Origin: Diaporthe sp. PMI_573
Lineage: Eukaryota; Ascomycota; Sordariomycetes; Diaporthales; Diaporthaceae
DNA length: 64,000 bases
Direction of reading: 5' to 3'
Assembly (NCBI GenBank): GCA_021399435.1
Contig: JAJTUP010000073.1
Span: forward strand, 230,526-294,525
Below are positions 58,500-64,000 of this stretch, one piece after another. The notes below the pieces were generated by a model, which saw only the letters and a list, made by a program, of their open reading frames with translations, made no database searches and was not told the DNA's origin. Positions within the stretch are counted from its first letter, which is position 1; each line of letters starts with the position of its first letter. A program made the translations under genes and the position numbers.

Positions 58500-61400
58500 A
58501 TGGATTCGGATATCGAAGCCCTTCCCGGAGATCTCCTGCAATGCTTCGAGAAAGCAACAGAAGAATTCAAGCTCTGCCCAAATCGCGTATGGGCTGTGGC
58601 CAGGGAAAAATTGCCGGGGTTAATGCCAAAAAGCATTAAGCCGATCCCAGGCCACGAGCAGCACGAGCTATGTACCTTCGATTTTTGCGAATACTCGCAA
58701 CGTGATTTCACGGCGGTTGAACAGCGCCACGAGTGCCACGAGTGCAAAGGGAAAGAATGCCCCGAGTGCAGAGATGGAAACTGCGGACAACTGCGGAATT
58801 TGTTTCCGAGGGATACACTTGAAAAAGCCGCAGAGGACGGAAAGTCGACAGTGTGGTGTTTGGACGGGACGTCGATGATCGAACCTCCGAGGCCCTACAT
58901 GGCAATCTCCCACGTGTGGTCGGATGGAACCGGAATTGGGGCCTGGTCAAACGGAGAAGTCAACGAATGCCTGTACACCTTCTTTCAGGACATCGCAACG
59001 CAATTTCAGTGCGAGGGAATCTGGTGGGATACTCTCTCTATTCCCACGGGAAAGACCGCACGTAACATGGCCATCCAAAAAATTCCAAGCAATTACCAGG
59101 ACGCCCGAATCACGTTGGTCCATGACCGCTTTCTCCGAAACTGGGAGTGGGACGAAGACACCGCATGCTTTGCCATTCTCATGTCGCCCTGGTTCAGTCG
59201 AGGCTGGACGGCCGTGGAGTTGGCCAAGTCGCGCAAGGTGAAGGTGATCTTCAGAGGACCTTGTGGCCCTCTCATAAAGGATCTCGACGAACAGATCCTT
59301 GCAAAGAACGATGAAACCCATGGCCCTCGCAAAGAAGCATCCGACATTATCCGGAATCTCCGCGAAGGAATCACCAATTTGAACCGCCTCTTCTCCGTGT
59401 TAGGGCCGCGCCATACATCTTGGCCCAAGGACATGACCACCATTTCCGCGCTGTTAGCAGGCGTTACACCGAGTGGGCTGCAGCAAGATACCTACAAGAG
59501 CATTCTGAGGAAGATTGGCAAGGTTTCGCTCGGACACCTCTTCCATAATGCTGCGACCATGTCGAAAGTCAGCTGGTGTCCGACCAGCCTACTCAACATG
59601 CCAATAGCTGATTCTGACCGAGCTGATTCCGACCGCTCTCTACTCATCGAACCAAACTGGGATCTTGTTGGGCTGTGGATAGTCATTCCCGTGAGCAGCA
59701 GCCTCAAGGAGAAGTGCGTGTGGAATGGCACACATGCTCTAATGAAAGAGAAAGCTCACAAGGCCCTGACACATCCGGAAAAATGTGTCCTCTTGGCCGA
59801 GCCCGGCGTTGGGTTGGCAGATAAGGCTTTGTTGGTGGAGGTAAGTGGGAGGGGAGACATGTCGGGACCACTCTGTTGTCGATATGTCGGGGCATTATAT
59901 TTCCACCCAGAGATGCCGAAAGAGTGCGTTGCTGAAGGGAAGGAAACGGACGTAAGATTACTAGGCGACACAAACGACGGGACGGTGACAGAAACGGCTG
60001 GCAAACGGGGTGAACATGCCCATCATTCAGAAGGAGACGGAGCCAGGGAAGGAGGTGACATCAACCCCAACATCGAAGCTACGAAGGGCGGAAAGGGTCA
60101 GAAGCACAGTAATTCGGATATCCCTTCCTTGGTTTCGGAAGCGGAAGGTGGAGGCGAAGAGGCTGTCCAGAAGCTATCACAGACGTCAAACCTTGTGGAA
60201 CCGGTTTCGCAAAGGACGGCGTTGCACTATGCGATCTGGAGAGGGCACGAGAAGGTGGTCAAGCAACTGCTCGAAAGGGGTGCCGACGTCAACCTGAAGG
60301 ACGACAGAGGTCAGACGCCGCTACACCTTGCAGCTGAACGAGGGGACAAGCCGATGGTTGGACTTCTACTTAACAAGACTAAGGAGGAAACAGGGATGAA
60401 GGCTATCCTACACGCTCAGTGCAAGTACAGACAGACCGCGCTGCATCGTGCAGCTTGGGGAGGCTCTGCGGAGGTTGCTGGGTTGTTACTGGAGAAGGGC
60501 AGCGATCCATGCACCAAGGACAGTGACGAGAACACTGCACTGCACATAGCAGCTGAGAAGGGATATGACGTTGTGGTTGCCCTCCTCATCAAGAGGAGGG
60601 GAGTCGATGTTAATTGGAAAGGCCGGAATGGTATGACCCCATTACATTACGCGGCTATGTATGGGCACGAAGGGGTAGTCAACCTGCTACTCAAGAATAG
60701 TGCCGAGGTAAAGGCGACGGACAACAAGGTCGGTTGGACGCCGCTGCATCTGGCGGCGATGAACGGGAACGAGGCGGTAGTCAAGCTGCTGCCCAGGGAA
60801 GCTGCCGACGTCAAGGCGATGGATAACAAGGTTGGTTGGACGCCGCTGCATCTGGCGGTGATGAATGGGCACGAGGCGGTTGCCAGGCTGCTGCTAGAGA
60901 AGGTTGACGACCGTGACTTGATGCAAGTCGACAAGTTCGGTTGGACATTGTGGCGCTTTGCGGCGATGAAGGGGCGTGAAGGCCCGCCGCCCGAGAATGA
61001 TGCGGACTGCAATGTGACGCAAGCCGACAAGTTCCGTTGGGCACAGCTGCACTTGGCAGCGCTGAATGGGCCTAGGGTGGTAGTCCAGCTATTGCTCGAG
61101 CAGAATGCTAACGTCAACTTGACGGATAGGAAGGGTTTGACACCGCTGCACGGAGCCGCCGAGCATGGGTATGGGGCCGTCGTCCAGCTGCTGCTCGAGA
61201 AGGGCGCCAATATCGACGCGAAGGATCGCAATGGCCGGACGCCGCTCTGGTCGGCCGCCGAGAACGGGCATGGGGCCGTCGTCCAGCTGCTGCTCGAGAA
61301 GGGCGCCGATGTGAACGCGAAGGATCGCGTGTATGACCGGACGCCGCTCTGGGGGGCCGCCGAGAACGGGCATGGGGCCGTCGTCCAGCTGCTGCTCGAG

Positions 61401-61709
61401 AAGGGCGCCAATATCGACGCAAAGGATCGCAATGGCCGGACGCCGCTCTGGTCGGCCGCCGAGAACAGGGATGGGGCCGTCGTCCAGCTGCTGCTCGAGA
61501 AGGGCGCCAATATCGACGCGAAGGATGGCTATGGCCGGACGCCGCTCTGGTCGGCCGCCGAGAACGGGGATGGGGCCGTCGTCCAGCTGCTGCTCGAGAA
61601 GGGCGCCGATGTTAACGCGAAGGATCTCTATGACCGGACGCCGCTCTGGTCGGCCGCCGAGAACGGGCATGAGGGCGTTGTTCAGCTGCTGAAGCGATAT
61701 TTGCGATAA
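58500..61709 (+). CDS. HET-domain / ankyrin-repeat protein (right copy)
   Basis: 1069 residues from ATG 58500 (MDSDIEALPGDLLQCFEKAT). It is colinear with the left copy. The N-terminal block (KLCPNRVWAVAREKLPG, CTFDFCEYSQRDFTAVEQ) is followed by a Cys-rich insertion (CHECKGKECPECRDGNC) that the left copy lacks. The HET domain lies at about residues 133-245 (YMAISHVWSDGTGIG, EGIWWDTLSIP, NYQDARITLVHD, WFSRGWTAVEL). A linker and 15 ankyrin repeats follow, the last five or six made of near-identical RTPLWSAAENG units. One unit is degraded (WTLWRFAAMKG). The ending KRYLR is shorter than in the left copy. Role inferred from the HET family: incompatibility-type cell death after ankyrin-mediated recognition. 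Confidence 0.88.
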   Translation: MDSDIEALPGDLLQCFEKATEEFKLCPNRVWAVAREKLPGLMPKSIKPIPGHEQHELCTFDFCEYSQRDFTAVEQRHECHECKGKECPECRDGNCGQLRNLFPRDTLEKAAEDGKSTVWCLDGTSMIEPPRPYMAISHVWSDGTGIGAWSNGEVNECLYTFFQDIATQFQCEGIWWDTLSIPTGKTARNMAIQKIPSNYQDARITLVHDRFLRNWEWDEDTACFAILMSPWFSRGWTAVELAKSRKVKVIFRGPCGPLIKDLDEQILAKNDETHGPRKEASDIIRNLREGITNLNRLFSVLGPRHTSWPKDMTTISALLAGVTPSGLQQDTYKSILRKIGKVSLGHLFHNAATMSKVSWCPTSLLNMPIADSDRADSDRSLLIEPNWDLVGLWIVIPVSSSLKEKCVWNGTHALMKEKAHKALTHPEKCVLLAEPGVGLADKALLVEVSGRGDMSGPLCCRYVGALYFHPEMPKECVAEGKETDVRLLGDTNDGTVTETAGKRGEHAHHSEGDGAREGGDINPNIEATKGGKGQKHSNSDIPSLVSEAEGGGEEAVQKLSQTSNLVEPVSQRTALHYAIWRGHEKVVKQLLERGADVNLKDDRGQTPLHLAAERGDKPMVGLLLNKTKEETGMKAILHAQCKYRQTALHRAAWGGSAEVAGLLLEKGSDPCTKDSDENTALHIAAEKGYDVVVALLIKRRGVDVNWKGRNGMTPLHYAAMYGHEGVVNLLLKNSAEVKATDNKVGWTPLHLAAMNGNEAVVKLLPREAADVKAMDNKVGWTPLHLAVMNGHEAVARLLLEKVDDRDLMQVDKFGWTLWRFAAMKGREGPPPENDADCNVTQADKFRWAQLHLAALNGPRVVVQLLLEQNANVNLTDRKGLTPLHGAAEHGYGAVVQLLLEKGANIDAKDRNGRTPLWSAAENGHGAVVQLLLEKGADVNAKDRVYDRTPLWGAAENGHGAVVQLLLEKGANIDAKDRNGRTPLWSAAENRDGAVVQLLLEKGANIDAKDGYGRTPLWSAAENGDGAVVQLLLEKGADVNAKDLYDRTPLWSAAENGHEGVVQLLKRYLR
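61160..61690 (+). repeat. Near-identical 99-bp ankyrin units (right copy)
   Basis: GCCGTCGTCCAGCTGCTGCT followed by CGAGAAGGGCGCC recurs about every 99 bp (near 61176, 61275, 61377, 61476 and 61575). One unit is 102 bp because of an extra codon (RVYDRTP). The units differ by only a few bases. Confidence 0.88.
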
Positions 61710-62435
61710 TTAGGCCCTCACGGGCAACAACTGCCTTCCGACACCTCTGCTCCAGCATGGTACAGCTGTTGGCGATGGGTGGGACGTCGACACCTTTACC
61801 CAAATGCTTCGATCTAGAACTTGCGCTCACCTTGATCCCCAATGCCAATCTCGGGCGTAAGCTGGAGAGTGCTGGAGAAGGCCGTCTGCCTAGATCATAT
61901 TGCCATTACGTCGTTTCCGTTTAACAATAGTAGAATGTAGTATTAATCCTTACCGCTTTTAACTCTTATACTTTTAAAACTATTATAAGTTAAGAGAAAC
62001 TGTTATAGTAATGTTTTATAATAATGCCATTAAAATGCTATATATTGAATCTAGCGATAGGGTTTTCGGGCCTAAAGTGAGCCTGCTAGAATTTATTGAA
62101 AGTGCAAGGTTGTGTGGAGTTGGCGGTCGGAATGGGGGAGGGGTGGTCGGAATCCGCAGCCGCCACGTTAGTGATCAAGATCACCAAGACTATGCCGGTA
62201 ATCGAGGGCAACTTTGAACCAAACACAGTCCTGGGGGCGTTATTGAATATAAGCCGCTGCCAACAGACCCTGACTTTCTTGTTGACCGACCTCGAGAAGC
62301 TCTGCCAGGTATGCACCATGTGCAGCGGAAATTCCCAGATTTGGCTGACCGGTGTACGTTCATAGCCTCGACACCCAACCGACCCCGTCGCCCCACCGAC
62401 CGAGTCCGGCACGGGGTCGGCAGGGCCTGGACTTC
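61710..62435. other. 3' flank with an AT-rich transposon remnant
   Basis: AT-rich DNA at about 61900-62060 leads to GGCGGTCGGAATGG and GGTGGTCGGAATCCG at 62120-62150, resembling (inverted) the terminal motif at 45.63 kb. From 62190 a frame reads VIEGNFEPNTVLGALLNISR, unrecognised. Confidence 0.4.
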
Positions 62436-62880
62436 GTTACCCGGCTCTCGTATTGCTCCTGGAGGATGCCGCGAGCGCGACGGAAGCCATCAAGGAATTT
62501 GCTAGCGGCGATAAGCACGTACTCGCCCGAAGACGCCTTCTCAATCGTCTGAAAGACTTCCGGGACCTTACTCCAGACTCGGCGAGCTCCGGAGCCTTTT
62601 CTTCGCTATCCGATACCGTCGTGCAAGCCGAGAACGGAGCACCGCCGGAGTGCGGGAGGGAGATCCTGCTCCTGCACAGCACCCTCTCGACCTACTGCTT
62701 CTGCATCAAGGAACAGCCCCATCGGTCGACGGCTGCGTGCGTCCGGTTGAGCAGCAGCAGCCCCGACAACTCCAAAGTCACCTTCGGCGTGCTCTTCATG
62801 GATCATCCCCATCAGTATACGGCCGGGATGAAGCCCCAACCCTGGTGGCAGGACACGGAAATCTCGCTGTACCGGACCGT
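62436..62880 (+). pseudogene. DUF7580-like (HET/NLR-associated) gene fragment
   Basis: The open frame reads DAASATEAIKEFASGDKHVL, RRRLLNRLKDFRDLTPDSAS, CGREILLLHSTLSTYCFCIK, then VRLSSSSPDNSKVTFGVLFM and PQPWWQDTEISLY. The pattern L...L...C.C.....H....L.L......F.VLF....WW.DT resembles the DUF7580 region of fungal proteins that often also carry prion-inhibition/HeLo-like domains. The start is not clear and homology stops at about 62875, just before LINE sequence. Probably a broken gene. Confidence 0.5.
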
Positions 62881-62942
62881 GTTAGCTCCACCATCCTCGC
62901 ACCCAGGTCGTATCTCTGCTAACCGGTCCGATTAGGCAAACC

Positions 62943-64000
62943 GGAGGCGGCAAGCCGGGTGGTGGCTCTCGTCGCCAAGTAGAGATTGGGTTGGAATCCG
63001 CACTCAAGAGCAGCTTTTGCCACTTCATCACATACCAAAACATGAGCGAGGTTGCCCAGAGCCTAAAACGACTCCTGGAACAAGATTTCAATAAGAGAAT
63101 GGAATCGATGAAGGCGGAATTTCAGCTCGAGTTTGCTAAGCTTAGGGACCGCATGGCTGAGGAAGTTACTAGGACTACGGCCCAGATGGCACAAGAATTA
63201 TCGCAAGTCCGACAGCAGCTTACCCAGGTTTGCGACAAGCTGGAGCAGACCCGACTACAGCTGGATACACTGAGTAAGGCTCAGGCACCACGATCGCCGG
63301 GCCGGACATATGCAGACGCGGCCAGAATGACACCCGTTAGTACTCCCATCCAATCTCCATCTACGGCCCGATCGGCGACTCCAAAGCCGGTGTTCTGCAC
63401 AGTGGACACATCCAGGGTGCCCGAGGATCACATTGGAGACGCTACACCGGCAATGATTCGCAAAACCGTTGAACAGGAAATGCGAATGTCCAGCGACCAG
63501 CCGAGTTGGCGATGTGTTGCAGTCACCAAAGATGGACGGAATACCAACCGCCTGAGGGTGATTGGTAGGAACGAGGAAGAACTGAAGAGGATCAAGGCGA
63601 TCATCGAGGCCAAGAAGGCTCCAGGTGCAAGAGTGCTCCGAGACCAACTGTACCCAGTCAAAGTTGACAATATCAACCGTGCTGCCGTTCTCGACCAGGA
63701 AGGCAAGGTCCTTCCTGGAGCGATGGACGCTTTGGGCCAAGAGAATGAAGTTCAAATTGCCAAGATGGCCTGGTTGAGTCGAAAGGACAACGCTAAAGCA
63801 TATGGATCCATGGTGGTATACCTCACCAAGAACAGCGATGCCAGGAGACTCCTACAAGAACGCTACTTCCTTGCAGCGGGTGAATCGGCGTACACTAGCG
63901 TGTTCGAGCGGAGAGCTGGACCGATACAATGCTACAACTGCCAGGAGCTCGGCCACAAGGCTTTCTCGTGCAGCAAGAATCGGGTGTGTGCGAGGTGCGC
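62943..64000 (+). CDS. Tad-like LINE ORF1 (Gag-like), runs off the right edge
   Basis: The frame is open from at least 62943 to the end of the window. The first good start is ATG 63042 (MSEVAQSLKRLLEQDFNKRM). Seen: a coiled coil (residues 5-80, AEFQLEFAKLRDRMAEEV, QVRQQLTQVCDKLEQTRLQL), a Ser/Pro linker with TYADAARMTP, a middle domain (MIRKTVEQEMRMSSDQPSWR, NRLRVIGRNEEELKRIKAII, VAWLS-type segment KMAWLSRKDNAKAYGSMVVY) and a CCHC knuckle (CYNCQELGHKAFSC) at about 63931-63972, with a second one beginning (CARC) at the edge. This is the ORF1 layout of fungal Tad1-clade non-LTR elements. ORF2 must lie beyond the window. Confidence 0.85.

Noticed and set aside
60647..61670. Long minus-strand open frames opposite the right ankyrin array
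   Set aside because: Same cause: antisense shadows of 99-bp coding repeats.

Overview
The window is a stretch of filamentous ascomycete (Pezizomycotina) accessory genome. The evidence is short GT-AG introns of about 50-75 bp, HET-domain/ankyrin genes, a fungal NB-ARC/TPR relic, FunK1-type kinase sequence, a cupredoxin with a signal peptide, and a dense mix of hAT, MULE, pogo/Fot1-like, Ty3/gypsy and Tad-like LINE sequences. I cannot name the species. No rRNA, tRNA or CRISPR array was found. Most of the DNA is transposon debris and broken host genes. AT-rich patches and stops explainable by C-to-T change suggest, without proving, past RIP.

Layout. 0-9 kb: an edge-truncated repeat-containing ORF, an HNH nuclease gene abutting a hAT fragment, LINE RT and hAT relics, a frameshifted DUF659/hAT gene, a piece of an old MULE and the 3' part of an NB-ARC/TPR NLR. 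9-21 kb: a SAP-like nuclear-type protein interrupted at an A8 tract, a pogo-like fragment, a long coiled-coil/PD-(D/E)XK/kinase gene, a small MITE-like element, a Cys/His-rich small protein, a spliced Gly/Ser/Tyr-rich small protein, an in-frame chimera of a histidine-phosphatase 5' end with a hAT dimerisation domain, a FunK1 relic and a spliced plectasin-like cysteine-rich peptide gene. 21.5-24.6 kb: one apparently intact MULE with perfect 51-bp TIRs and an 8-bp target duplication. 25-34 kb: sparse, with a decayed gene, an orphan TPR protein, small ORFs and an F-box-like protein.

34-39 kb and 56.5-61.7 kb hold two copies of one module: a multi-membrane-span protein transcribed divergently from a HET-ankyrin protein. 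The left copy was inserted into a SNF2-family gene. It cuts that gene just after a splice acceptor and keeps only the first 57 or so codons of the membrane protein. Both HET-ANK genes end in ankyrin arrays that are nearly identical at DNA level, as in fungal nonself-recognition genes with repeat turnover.

39-56 kb: hAT relics with their own subterminal repeats, a SKP1-like pseudogene, HET and methyltransferase remnants, a frameshifted cupredoxin, a decayed ankyrin gene, and a Ty3 element whose pol is joined mid-RT to a hAT transposase. 62-64 kb: a DUF7580-like relic cut by a Tad-like LINE whose ORF1 runs off the right edge.

Functionally this looks like a turnover zone for recognition-type genes (HET, ANK, NB-ARC/TPR, REase-kinase, DUF7580-like) shaped by transposition and segmental duplication.
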